Assembly: GCF_020172665.1 (NCBI RefSeq)
Contig: NZ_CP083985.1
Location: 455,191 to 519,190, forward strand
Direction of reading: 5' to 3'
Source of the DNA: [Mycobacterium] zoologicum
Lineage (GTDB): Bacteria; Actinomycetota; Actinomycetes; Mycobacteriales; Mycobacteriaceae
DNA length: 64,000 nt
The position numbers and the translations under genes were made by a program. The notes below the pieces were generated by a model, which saw nothing but the letters and a program-made list of their open reading frames with translations, had not been told where the DNA came from and made no database searches. The number at the start of each line of letters is the position of its first letter. The first letter of the stretch is position 1. Positions 17,504 through 27,756 of the stretch are shown one piece after another.

Positions 17504-18391
17504 TCAGCAGCCGATGGGGCAGTCGCCGCCGTGCCCGTCCGGTTCCACCTGCACGGTGGCGTGGGTCAGCCCGCGTGAGGCCAGCACGGCGCGCGCCTGA
17601 TCGAGCACCCGGCCGGCGTCGGCGGCGGTGCGCAGGTGCGCGGTGGCCATGTCCTGGCCGGGAACCAGGGTCCAGACGTGCAGGTCGTGGACGTCGGTGA
17701 CGCCGTCGACGGCGACCAGGGCCGCCCGCAGTTCGTCGACGTCGATGTGGCTGGGGGAGGCCTCCGACAGGATCCGCAGCGCCGCCCCGGCCAGCGCGAA
17801 CGCCCGCGGCAGCACCCACACCGCGACGAACACCGCGACGACGACGTCGGCGTAGGGCCAGTCGGTGGTGACCGTGACGATGCCGGCGATCAGCACGCCG
17901 ACGTTCCCGACGGTGTCGGCCACCACCTCCAGGTAGGCGCCCTTGACCGCCAGGCTGTTCGCCGAGTGCGACCGCAGCAGCAGCATGACCACGACGTTGA
18001 TCACCATGCCGGCGATCGCGACGACGATCATCGGCACACCGGGCACGTCCGGCGCGGTGCCGATCCGGCGGATCGCCTCGGTGAGGATGAAGGTCGCCAC
18101 CCCGATCAACAGCACCGCGTTGGCCACGGCGGTGAACACCTCGGCGCGATGCCAGCCGTAGGTGCGCGACGGCGACGTGCTGCCGCGCCGGGCCAGCATC
18201 ACCGCCACCACCCCCATGAACAGCGCGGCCAGGTCGGTGAGCAGATGCCCGGCATCGGCCAGCAGCGCGATCGAGTTGATCGTGATAGCGGTGGCCAGCT
18301 CGATGGCGAAGAACGCGGTCAGGATCACCGCGGCGACGACCATCCGGGACAGCCGCGAGTCGCGGTGGATGTGGTCGTGGCCAGCGCTCAT
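17504..18391 (-). CDS. Cation diffusion facilitator (CzcD/ZitB-type) transporter
   Basis: 295 aa. Six membrane helices and a cytoplasmic C-terminal domain are visible. A His-rich N-terminus (GHDHIHRD) precedes TM2, which carries the metal site ALLADAGHLLTD (H-x-x-x-D). In TM5 the matching site reads LEVVADTVGN, with Glu where Zn-selective members have His. It would export divalent metal in exchange for protons; selectivity may differ from classic Zn exporters. The ATG at 18391 is preferred over TTG 18400; a -10-like TATATT lies at 18404-18399, suggesting a leaderless transcript. Confidence 0.88.
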   Translation of the reverse strand: MSAGHDHIHRDSRLSRMVVAAVILTAFFAIELATAITINSIALLADAGHLLTDLAALFMGVVAVMLARRGSTSPSRTYGWHRAEVFTAVANAVLLIGVATFILTEAIRRIGTAPDVPGVPMIVVAIAGMVINVVVMLLLRSHSANSLAVKGAYLEVVADTVGNVGVLIAGIVTVTTDWPYADVVVAVFVAVWVLPRAFALAGAALRILSEASPSHIDVDELRAALVAVDGVTDVHDLHVWTLVPGQDMATAHLRTAADAGRVLDQARAVLASRGLTHATVQVEPDGHGGDCPIGC

Positions 18392-18404
18392 GGCTAGCAA
18401 ATAT

Positions 18405-18605
18405 ATGCGGTGCGGCGGTCGCTCACGGTTCGTACTCTTCGAGGTCGGACAGCGGGTCCCTGCCGAGAACCGGCAAGTCGTCCGGCCGTCGCAGCTGTTC
18501 TACAGCTATTACAAGACCGGTGACATCCCGGACGGTTATGTGTTGCGTCCGGAGCAGGGCTTCAACCGCGACGACACCAGCATCGACCTACGCGAACTCA
18601 CGTAG
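18405..18605 (+). CDS. Small conserved-looking hypothetical protein
   Basis: 66 aa from ATG 18405, or 71 aa from ATG 18390. The sequence starts MRCGGRSRFVLFEVG and continues with VVRPSQLFYSYYKTGD, YVLRPEQGFNRDD and ends SIDLRELT. Codon use has the GC-rich third positions of real genes here, and no other frame explains the stretch. It is not recognised. If 18390 is the true start, its ATG overlaps the divergent CDF transporter ATG in the 4-base CATG at 18389-18392. No ribosome-binding site is clear for either start. Confidence 0.5.
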   Translation: MRCGGRSRFVLFEVGQRVPAENRQVVRPSQLFYSYYKTGDIPDGYVLRPEQGFNRDDTSIDLRELT

Positions 18606-18617
18606 CCGGCTCGGAAC

Positions 18618-19403
18618 TCAGAGCCAGGCGCTCCAGAACTGCGTCAGCGACATCCCCCACGACACCAGCAGCCGCGGCACGCCGAACAGGTCGAAGAACC
18701 ACAGCACCAGTCCGAAGAACTTCTGGTTCAGCACCGGCGATAAGACCAGCAGCATCAGCAACACCAACATGCCCCACTGCTGGAACGGCGCCACCGCGCG
18801 CCGGGTCGCCGGGCTCAGGTGCGGCTCCAGTGCGCCGTAGCCGTCCAGCCCGGGCACCGGCAGCAGGTTCAGCAACAGCGCGGTGACCTGGAGGAAACCC
18901 AGAAAAGCCACGCCCGAGAAGAACACCGGGTGCACCGGGTCGTAGAAAAGCCGGGCGGCGCCCAGCAGTCCCAGGGCCAGCACCAGGTTGGCGGCCGGGC
19001 CGGCCAGGCTGACCAGCGTGCGTTGCCGCGGCGACATGAAAGCCGTCTGCACGTACACCGCCCCGCCCGGAAGCCCGATGCCGCCCAACGCGATGAACAG
19101 CAGCGGCAACACCAGCGACAGTCCCGGATGGGTGTAGCGCAGCGGGTTGAGGGTCAGATAACCGCGCATCGCCGCGCCGTGGTCGCCGAACCGAAAGGCC
19201 GTGTAGGCGTGGCCGAACTCGTGCAGGCACAGCGACACCAGCCAGCCGGCGATCACGAACACGAACACCCCGGCATAGGCGATCGGGCTGATGTCCTCGG
19301 CCGCCCGCCAGGCCAGCACTCCGCCCAGGCCCGCGAGCGCCACCAGGGCCACAAAGATCGGGCTGGGCCGTACGGCCTGGCCGCGCAGTGGATGCACGTT
19401 CAC
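18618..19403 (-). CDS. Site-2-protease-family M50 metalloprotease (Rv0359 homologue)
   Basis: 261 aa polytopic membrane protein. The zinc motif HEFGH lies in VSLCLHEFGHAYTAFRFGDH and the third ligand region is LLNLLPVPGLDGYGALEP. Such enzymes cut substrates within the membrane or act as housekeeping membrane proteases; no PDZ domain is present. The substrate is unknown. It lies 10 bp downstream of the Rv0358 homologue on the same strand, so the two are probably co-transcribed. Confidence 0.9.
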   Translation of the reverse strand: MNVHPLRGQAVRPSPIFVALVALAGLGGVLAWRAAEDISPIAYAGVFVFVIAGWLVSLCLHEFGHAYTAFRFGDHGAAMRGYLTLNPLRYTHPGLSLVLPLLFIALGGIGLPGGAVYVQTAFMSPRQRTLVSLAGPAANLVLALGLLGAARLFYDPVHPVFFSGVAFLGFLQVTALLLNLLPVPGLDGYGALEPHLSPATRRAVAPFQQWGMLVLLMLLVLSPVLNQKFFGLVLWFFDLFGVPRLLVSWGMSLTQFWSAWL

Positions 19404-19413
19404 GCCCGTGAAC

Positions 19414-20085
19414 CTATCGGACCAGCAGCCAGTCCTCGATATGCCGATAGAACGTCGAGCGTTTCACCGTGCGGGTGCTGTAGATCCCGTCGCGCACCAC
19501 CAGGGCGCCGGTGGTGCCCAACTGCGCCGCCCGGCCCGTCGCCCAGCGGCGCACCCGGCCGCGCCGGGCGGGTACCCCGGCCCGCAGCCCCGGGGGAGCT
19601 GAGATCGGTTCGATCCGGACTCCAGCGACCTCGCCGTCGAACAGCACGGTGTCATCGACGATGCCCTCCCCGCGCAGCAACTCGGTGCCGTCCACCGGCA
19701 GCCAGCGGCCGGCGCCCACCAGGGCGGTGCCGGCGTCGTCGCGGATCAGCGGCACCTGCCCGGCCACCCCCTGTCGGGCCCGCCGTGCCGCCCGCCAGCC
19801 GGCCGGCAGCCGATAGACCCTGGTAGCCGGCGTGCGGCGCTGCGCCACGTAGCCCACTTCGATGTCGAGCCGGTCGGCGCGCAGCAGCCGGGTCAGCACC
19901 CGGGCCAGGTCGGTGTCGGCGCCCACGACCACCAGGCGGCGGTACCGGCCGATCGCCGCATCGAGGGTCTCGGTGAAGGTCTCGTCGTCCACCGACACCG
20001 TCGTCAACCCCCGCAGCGGACGCGGCACGGGCCGCCCGGCAAACACCAGTACGGCGGCTTCGGGGGCGTTCGCGGCGTTCAACAC
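19414..20085 (-). CDS. Conserved hypothetical protein (Rv0358 homologue)
   Basis: 223 aa soluble protein. The first half has an alternating strand-helix pattern (VLVFAGRPVP, RYRRLVVVGADTDLARVL), and the second half is beta-rich with basic stretches ending DGIYSTRTVKRSTFYRHIED. The N-terminal part vaguely recalls a diacylglycerol-kinase-like nucleotide fold, but no GGDGT motif is present. The GTG at 20085 follows AAGGAGC. It is divergent from purA and precedes the M50 protease. The function is unknown. Confidence 0.72.
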   Translation of the reverse strand: MLNAANAPEAAVLVFAGRPVPRPLRGLTTVSVDDETFTETLDAAIGRYRRLVVVGADTDLARVLTRLLRADRLDIEVGYVAQRRTPATRVYRLPAGWRAARRARQGVAGQVPLIRDDAGTALVGAGRWLPVDGTELLRGEGIVDDTVLFDGEVAGVRIEPISAPPGLRAGVPARRGRVRRWATGRAAQLGTTGALVVRDGIYSTRTVKRSTFYRHIEDWLLVR

Positions 20086-20137
20086 GCTCCTTGTGAATCA
20101 CTTGGGATAGGCTCAGTCACCGGCTGGACCACAGTAA

Positions 20138-22089
<1,952 letters not shown>

Positions 22090-22140
22090 CCGCGTCGCTT
22101 CGGCCTGCCCGACGACGTCGACCTCGGTACCCTTTTTGAC

Positions 22141-23391
22141 ATGGCCGACGAGCGAGGTGCCTTCGCCGACGCCGCGCGGGCACGCGAACAGCAGTTGGCG
22201 GCGCGGCTGGCGTCCTCGATCAAGCTGGATCAGTCCTTCGAAGAGCTCGTGCGCGGCGCCCACCAGCACAACCTGGCGGCCAGGAACCGTCTGGACGTCA
22301 TCGAGGCCGAGATCCGGCAGCGCGCCGCCACCTGGCCGGGCTTGGACACCCCGGCCGGCGCCCGCCAATTCCAGACGTATCTGGCCGGCAAGACCCGCGA
22401 GATCCACCGGGTGGTCTCCGAGGCCGCCGCCGACAGCAGGCAGCGCGCGGCGAAGGTGAACGCGCTGAGTTCGCGCTACTCCCTCGGTGGTGAGGTGCCG
22501 CAGGCACCGTTGAACATCGACGGCGACAAGCCCGATCCGCAGATCGACGACGCCGCCGGCAAAGTCGACGGCACCCCCGAACAGAAGCACGACGACCTCG
22601 GCGCCACCATCCCGGGCACCGGAATCCGGCTCGGCGGTGACGGTGACAACAGGGACGGGCGCACCGGCTACCCGCAGATACACATTCCCGGTGTGTACGA
22701 CGGCGACAATCCACTACCGGTTCGCCGTGACGCCAACGGGGCGCCCCTGGAGCGGCCGCTGCCGACCGGCACCGCGCTCGGGCCCAACGGCGAGCACTAC
22801 GGGCTGTATGCCATGGTTCCCTACGACTCCAAGGGCTACACGGCACCGGACACCGTCATCGTCGACCTGGCGAATCCGAGCAAGGTCGTGGGAACGCTCA
22901 GCGGTGTCTCCCAGGCCAGCGGTGCGTTTGACAAGGCGACCGGACAGATGATCGTCGTCGGGAACACGCCCACCGGCCAGCGGGCGATGTGGACCTCGGA
23001 ACCTGTTGCGCAGAACCCGAATTGGATATCCAGCGCGAACGCCGCTCAGCCCAGGGTGTTCACCGGAGCCATGGACGGAAACCGCGAGAGCCAGATCGTG
23101 GCGATGCCGCAGGGCGGCATGATGCTGGTCGGCGCCACCGGTGGCGGGCCGGTGCAGGCCGCCGTCGCCGCCACGCCGGACGGCCTGTTGGGCGCCCAGC
23201 CCCATGTGGTGTCCGGTCTGATTCCCGACGAGATCGGTCCGGGCTGGACCTACGGGCCCACCGTCACCGACTTCAACTACAACCCGGACACCGGGCGGTG
23301 GGATGCGCACCTGCGGGTGAGCACCTGGACCGGTGGCCTGGAGAACTACAACCCCAAGACCTATGGCGTGACGGTCGGTGGCACCAATTGA
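22141..23391 (+). CDS. DUF4226-like N-terminal domain fused to a beta-rich C-terminal domain
   Basis: 416 aa. Residues 1-115 are helical, with ARNRLDVIEAEIRQRA and LDTPAGARQFQTYLAGKTRE, a pattern I associate with the mycobacterial DUF4226 family found near type VII secretion substrates. A Pro/Gly/Asp-rich linker (about 120-190) leads to a beta-rich region with repeated strand motifs (GTLSGVSQASGAFD, IVAMPQGGMMLVGATGGG, VTDFNYNPDTGRWDA) that may form a propeller. No signal peptide, so type VII export or cytosolic location are both open. A possible -10 (TACCCT) nine bases before the ATG suggests leaderless expression. It is followed 14 bp later by a secreted protein gene. Confidence 0.62.
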   Translation: MADERGAFADAARAREQQLAARLASSIKLDQSFEELVRGAHQHNLAARNRLDVIEAEIRQRAATWPGLDTPAGARQFQTYLAGKTREIHRVVSEAAADSRQRAAKVNALSSRYSLGGEVPQAPLNIDGDKPDPQIDDAAGKVDGTPEQKHDDLGATIPGTGIRLGGDGDNRDGRTGYPQIHIPGVYDGDNPLPVRRDANGAPLERPLPTGTALGPNGEHYGLYAMVPYDSKGYTAPDTVIVDLANPSKVVGTLSGVSQASGAFDKATGQMIVVGNTPTGQRAMWTSEPVAQNPNWISSANAAQPRVFTGAMDGNRESQIVAMPQGGMMLVGATGGGPVQAAVAATPDGLLGAQPHVVSGLIPDEIGPGWTYGPTVTDFNYNPDTGRWDAHLRVSTWTGGLENYNPKTYGVTVGGTN

Positions 23392-23405
23392 CTCAGGAGG
23401 TTTCG

Positions 23406-23978
23406 ATGAGAATTCGTTCGGTAGCAAGAGTTTTCGCCGTACCTGTGGCAGCCGCGGCGCTGATGGCCGGCGGTCTGCCGGCGATTGCCGGTGCGCATCC
23501 GGGGTTTCCCGATCTGAGCGGCTTCAGCCCCGTCGCGGTCGACGACTACTTCGTGAGCCTTCGGCCGGGCACCGCCCGGATGGTCAACTTCTCCACCCCG
23601 TACAACACCGTGTGCAATTTCTACGGCGGCGAGTCGGCGCCGACCGGACCCACCCAGGGCCTGCACTGCCAGGGGGAAATGCCTGGCATGCAAGAGGTTC
23701 CGTTCCTGGGCTCGGAGCGGCCCGCAGCGGGTGACTGCGTCGTCGGCGCCGTCAACGCGGCGGGTTCGGGCTACCAGCTGACCCGGATGTTCTACGGGGG
23801 CTGCGACGGCAACCCGCCCGCCCCGCCGTTCGGTGGCAAGCTGCTGGGTGTTGGCCAGAAGCTGACGTACCTGAACGTGACGTGCGGGGTCGGCGCGAAC
23901 CAACTGGTCGCCTGTTCGGATACCACCAGCGGCGACCACGGATTCGTGCTGCAGCCGTCCGGCAGCACGGCGTTCTGA
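23406..23978 (+). CDS. Small secreted Cys-containing protein
   Basis: 190 aa. The signal peptide MRIRSVARVFAVPVAAAALM ends near IAGAHP. The mature part contains six cysteines (VCNFYGG, LHCQGE, GDCVVG, GGCDGN, VTCGVG, VACSD), enough for three disulfides, in a Gly/Pro-rich context. GGAGG precedes the ATG. It follows the DUF4226-like gene closely and is probably co-expressed with it. No family is recognised; the function is unknown. Confidence 0.75.
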   Translation: MRIRSVARVFAVPVAAAALMAGGLPAIAGAHPGFPDLSGFSPVAVDDYFVSLRPGTARMVNFSTPYNTVCNFYGGESAPTGPTQGLHCQGEMPGMQEVPFLGSERPAAGDCVVGAVNAAGSGYQLTRMFYGGCDGNPPAPPFGGKLLGVGQKLTYLNVTCGVGANQLVACSDTTSGDHGFVLQPSGSTAF

Positions 23979-23988
23979 GCGACCGGGG

Positions 23989-24348
23989 TCAGTCGGCTGC
24001 CGGCGGCCCGGCGAGCGTCATCGCCGCGAACAAGGTCAGGAAGAAGGCGGCCGGCGCGGAGTTGGCGATGCTGTCGCGGACCCGGATGTGCGAGCTCACC
24101 GCGAGCGCGAAGTACAGGGTCAACGCCGCGGTGGTGACCCGGGCCAGCAACGGGAACCGGCTCGCCGACAGCAGGCCGATCGCCGAGGTGGCCTTGACGA
24201 ACGGCAAGACCTTGCGGACCTGTGCCGGACACTCCACCTGGTCAAGGGCTTTGGCGATGAACGGCGCCGGGATGGCGCAGGCCACCGCGTCCGCGGCCTG
24301 GAAGGCGGCCAGCCCGGCATAGGTTTTCGGCGATGTCAGCACAGTCAT
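23989..24348 (-). CDS. DoxX-like small membrane protein
   Basis: 119 aa with three to four hydrophobic helices (including AIGLLSASRFPLLARVTTAA and AAFFLTLFAAMTLA). The layout matches DoxX-like/DUF4267-type membrane proteins. The middle segment VECPAQVRKVLPFVKATSAI is typical of that family. It lies 10 bp from the convergent secreted-protein gene. No reaction is known. Confidence 0.7.
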   Translation of the reverse strand: MTVLTSPKTYAGLAAFQAADAVACAIPAPFIAKALDQVECPAQVRKVLPFVKATSAIGLLSASRFPLLARVTTAALTLYFALAVSSHIRVRDSIANSAPAAFFLTLFAAMTLAGPPAAD

Positions 24349-24372
24349 ATCCCCGACTGTAGGCGCCTGAGG

Positions 24373-25974
24373 CTAATCCAGGTTGAGCGTCGCCTCTTCC
24401 AGGTCCAACCGGTGCAGCACGGCCCGCAGCACAGAATCATCGATGTGGCCGCGGTCGCGTTCGGCGATCAGCGCCACCCGTTCGGCGGCCAGCATCTCCA
24501 GCCGGAGCCGGCGAAACGCCGCGTCGGCGGTCTCGTCGCTGTCATCGTGCTCGGGCTGCAGGCGCCGCAGTCGCTCGCGGGCGGCGTTGCGCCGCCGTGC
24601 GTTCAGGGCGCGCAACGCGTCGGCGGCCCGCTCACTGGCCGGTGATGGCTCGGTCGTGGCCAGCACCTCGTCGAGCCGGTCGACGGCAGCCTTGGCCGCC
24701 TTGTCCTGGGCGCCGGTCGCGGCGATCGAGTCCGCGCGGTCCTGATCGGTGCTCACGCCCAATCGCCGGATCAGCCACGGCAGCGTAAGCCCGTGCAGCA
24801 GCAGGGTGCCGATCACCACCACGAACGTCAGGAACACCAGCTGCGGGCGACCCGGGAACCGCTCGCCCGCCAGGGTCGTCAACGGCACACCGAACGCGGC
24901 GGCCAGCGACACCACACCGCGCATCCCGGCCCAGGCCAGCACGAAAACCTGTCCGGGAGGAGGGGGCTTCTCACGCTGACGGATCTTCGGCGACAACACC
25001 CGGGGCAGGTAGGCGAAGAAGACCACCCCCACCACCCGCACCGCCAGCACCGTCGCAAACACCGCCACTGCCGCTACGGTCAGGCTCGCGAAACGCACAC
25101 CGTGCATGTTCTGCACCACCGTCGGCAGTTGCAGCCCGATCAGCAGGAACGCGAACGACTCCAGCATCAACTGCACCGCCCGCCAGACGGCCTGGTCCTG
25201 CAACCGGGTGGCGTAGTGCGCGCGGGTGAAACGCTGGCCGAGGATCAGCGCAGCCACCACCACCGCGAGCACCCCGGAGCCGTGGATCTCCTCGGCCGCC
25301 AGGTAGATGACGAACGGGGCCAGCAGCCCGACGGCGCTCTCCACCACCGGATCGGTCAGGCGGGCGCGGATCACGACGATGATCGACCCGAACACCACCC
25401 CCACCACGGTGCCGCCCACCGCCGCCAGCGCGAACGTCAACAGCCCCATGCCCCAGCCCGTCGCCGCACCGATCGCGGCGGCCAGCGCCACCTTGTAGAC
25501 GGTCAGGGCGGTCGCGTCGTTGAGCAGGCTCTCGCCGCCGAGCAGCGTCATGATCCGGCGGGGCAGACCGAGTCGTCGACCGATCGCGGTGGCCGACAGC
25601 GCATCCGGCGGCGCCACGATCGCGCCTAGGGTCAGCGCGGCGGCCAGACTCAGGTCCGCAACGGTGTAGTAGGCGACCACCCCGACGGCGACGGTGGTGA
25701 CCAGCGGCAGCCCGACCGCCAGCAGCACGATTGGGCGCTTGTTGTTACGCATGCTGATGAAGGAGCTCTCCAGGCCGGCCGACCACAGCAGCGGCGGCAG
25801 GATCACGAACAGCACCAGATCGGGGCGCAGGGTGATCTCCGGCATCGTCGGAATCAGCCCCACCACCAGGCCGGCGATCACCAGCACCAGCGGCGCGGAC
25901 AGTCTGCGGTCGCGTGCGATGGCCGCGATCAGCACGGCGGCCACCAGGGCGCCCAGCAGGGTGACGTTCACCAT
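24373..25974 (-). CDS. CPA1-family Na+/H+ antiporter
   Basis: 533 aa from ATG 25974. Twelve or so membrane helices, with the ion-site motif LLGGESLLNDATALTVY and AIVAPPDALSATAIG typical of CPA1 antiporters (YjcE-like, as Rv2287). The last about 110 residues are a charged, Arg-rich cytoplasmic tail with helical heptads, probably regulatory. It exchanges Na+ or K+ for protons across the membrane. A longer open frame upstream (to 26223) overlaps purT and is not used. It is divergent from purT. Confidence 0.9.
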   Translation of the reverse strand: MVNVTLLGALVAAVLIAAIARDRRLSAPLVLVIAGLVVGLIPTMPEITLRPDLVLFVILPPLLWSAGLESSFISMRNNKRPIVLLAVGLPLVTTVAVGVVAYYTVADLSLAAALTLGAIVAPPDALSATAIGRRLGLPRRIMTLLGGESLLNDATALTVYKVALAAAIGAATGWGMGLLTFALAAVGGTVVGVVFGSIIVVIRARLTDPVVESAVGLLAPFVIYLAAEEIHGSGVLAVVVAALILGQRFTRAHYATRLQDQAVWRAVQLMLESFAFLLIGLQLPTVVQNMHGVRFASLTVAAVAVFATVLAVRVVGVVFFAYLPRVLSPKIRQREKPPPPGQVFVLAWAGMRGVVSLAAAFGVPLTTLAGERFPGRPQLVFLTFVVVIGTLLLHGLTLPWLIRRLGVSTDQDRADSIAATGAQDKAAKAAVDRLDEVLATTEPSPASERAADALRALNARRRNAARERLRRLQPEHDDSDETADAAFRRLRLEMLAAERVALIAERDRGHIDDSVLRAVLHRLDLEEATLNLD

Positions 25975-26049
25975 CGCCGAGCCTCCATCCGTTTTCGCAC
26001 CTATTCTTGAGCAGCATGCAGCATTGCCTTGGCGCGGGAGGGTCCGGCG

Positions 26050-27306
26050 ATGACGAGTGAGGGCGACAGCTCGGAGACCGAGCGGCTCGTTGTCGACGGT
26101 CCCAGCCGGACTCGGGTGGCGCTGCTGGGCTCCGGGGACATCAGCCGAGAACTGGTGATCGCGCTGCAGCGCCTGGGTGCTGAGGTGGTCGCCGTCGACC
26201 GCTACTCTGACGCCCCGCTGCACGCGATCGCCGACCGCGCGCTGGTGGTCGATCTGAGCGACAACGACGAGCTGGCCGCGGCCATCCGGTGGCTGCAGCC
26301 GAAGTTCGTGGTGGTCGCCTCCGACATGGTGGCCACCGACGCTCTGAGCGCCGTGGTCGACACCGGGTTCACCGAATTGGTGCCCGCGCTACGGGGCGCT
26401 CAGCTGGCGGCCGACTACCAGGGCATGCGGCGATTGGCCGCCGACGAGCTCGGGTTGCCCACCGCGCCGTTCTGGTTCGCCGAATCGGTGGAGGAGCTGC
26501 GGTCGGTGGCCCAGCACGGCGGATTCCCGATGGCGGTCCGGCCGGCGGTGGGCTCGCTCGGCGGGGGCCATTCGGTGATGGTGCGCGACAGCGACATCGA
26601 ACCGGCCTGGCAGCGCGCGGTGGCGGCGGCCGGTCGTGGGGCGCCGGCGCGGGTGCTGGCCGAGACGGTGGTGGAGTTCGACAGCGAGGTCACGCTGCTG
26701 GCGGTGCACCGCGACGGGGCAGGAGGTCCGTCGCTGGACTTCTGCGCCCCGATCGGACACCGCAGTGTCGAGGAGCCCAATGGTCAACTGACGGTGGAGT
26801 ATTGGCAGCCGCACCCGATGAGCCCGGTGGCCTTGGACGCCGCCACGTCGATTGCCGCCCGGGTGGCGCGGGCGCTTGGCGGGCGCGGGCTGTTCGGTGT
26901 CGACCTGCTGGTACACGGCGACGAGGTGTACTTCGCCGGGGTCAATGTGCGCCCCTACGATGCCGCGCTGTTGACGTTGCGCACCCAACGATTGTCCGGG
27001 TTTGAACTTCAGGCCCGCGCGATTCTGGGGCTGCGGACCGACGCGATCCTGGTCTCGCCCGGCGCCGCCCGGCTGATCTACTCGCGCCGGCCGGACGGTG
27101 CCGAGGCGGGCGAGTCCACACCGGTTGAGCGGTCGGCGCTGGCCGACGCGCTCAACGTGACCGAAAGTGACGTGATGGTGTTCGGACATCACGAGGGCCA
27201 CCCCCGCAGGCGGCTGGGGTTGGCGCTGGCCACCGGGCCCGACGTGACCGTCGCACGAGAGCGGGCCGGGCAGGCCGCGGTGGCGCTGGGCAGGCTGTGG
27301 CCGTGA
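26050..27306 (+). CDS. purT: PurT-type formate-dependent GAR transformylase (Rv0389 homologue) with altered metal site
   Basis: 418 aa ATP-grasp protein. PurT makes formyl-GAR from GAR, formate and ATP in purine synthesis. Rossmann start RVALLGSGDISRELVIALQR, then central ATP-grasp motifs (PMAVRPAVGSLGGGHSVM, CAPIGHR, YWQPH). In E. coli PurT the Mg ligands are Glu267 and Glu279 (from memory). Aligned by eye, the segment FGVDLLVHGDEVYFAGVNVR has Asp285 and Gly297 in those places, while Asn replaces the Ser two residues on. Activity may therefore differ. The ATG at 26050 follows GGGAGGG. Confidence 0.85.
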   Translation: MTSEGDSSETERLVVDGPSRTRVALLGSGDISRELVIALQRLGAEVVAVDRYSDAPLHAIADRALVVDLSDNDELAAAIRWLQPKFVVVASDMVATDALSAVVDTGFTELVPALRGAQLAADYQGMRRLAADELGLPTAPFWFAESVEELRSVAQHGGFPMAVRPAVGSLGGGHSVMVRDSDIEPAWQRAVAAAGRGAPARVLAETVVEFDSEVTLLAVHRDGAGGPSLDFCAPIGHRSVEEPNGQLTVEYWQPHPMSPVALDAATSIAARVARALGGRGLFGVDLLVHGDEVYFAGVNVRPYDAALLTLRTQRLSGFELQARAILGLRTDAILVSPGAARLIYSRRPDGAEAGESTPVERSALADALNVTESDVMVFGHHEGHPRRRLGLALATGPDVTVARERAGQAAVALGRLWP

Positions 27307-27351
27307 CACCCGGCCTGGCGGCGGGCCGCTGCGGATGCAAGACTTCCGCAG

Positions 27352-27756
27352 GTGAGCTATGCCGGAGATATCACACCTGAGCAGGCCTGGGCGATTCTGC
27401 GCGACGACCCGAACGCGACGCTGATCGACGTGCGCACCGACGCCGAATGGCGGTTCGTCGGCCTGCCCGACCTGACCGAGTTGGCCCGCGAGGTGATCTG
27501 CATCGAGTGGGTGCACTCCGACGGCAGTCCCAACCTGAACTTCGCGCGCGAGCTGACCTCCCGGGTGTCGGCCGGGCCGGCGGTGTTCCTGTGCCGTTCC
27601 GGGAACCGCTCCATCCCCGCAGCCGCAACCGGAACCGCGGCGGGCCTGAACCCGTCCTACAACGTGCTGGACGGCTTCGAGGGCAACCTGGACGAGCACG
27701 GCCACCGCGGCGGCACCGGCTGGAAGGCCGTCGGCCTGCCCTGGACGCAGTCGTGA
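27352..27756 (+). CDS. Rhodanese-like sulfurtransferase (Rv0390 homologue)
   Basis: 134 aa single rhodanese domain. TLIDVRTDAEWRFVG is the CH2-type motif and FLCRSGNRSIPAA the active-site loop with the persulfide Cys. The GTG at 27352 is the start. Its stop overlaps the metZ GTG (GTGA). The pairing with metZ suggests a role in supplying or handling reduced sulfur for homocysteine formation; this is inferred from context. Confidence 0.9.
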   Translation: MSYAGDITPEQAWAILRDDPNATLIDVRTDAEWRFVGLPDLTELAREVICIEWVHSDGSPNLNFARELTSRVSAGPAVFLCRSGNRSIPAAATGTAAGLNPSYNVLDGFEGNLDEHGHRGGTGWKAVGLPWTQS

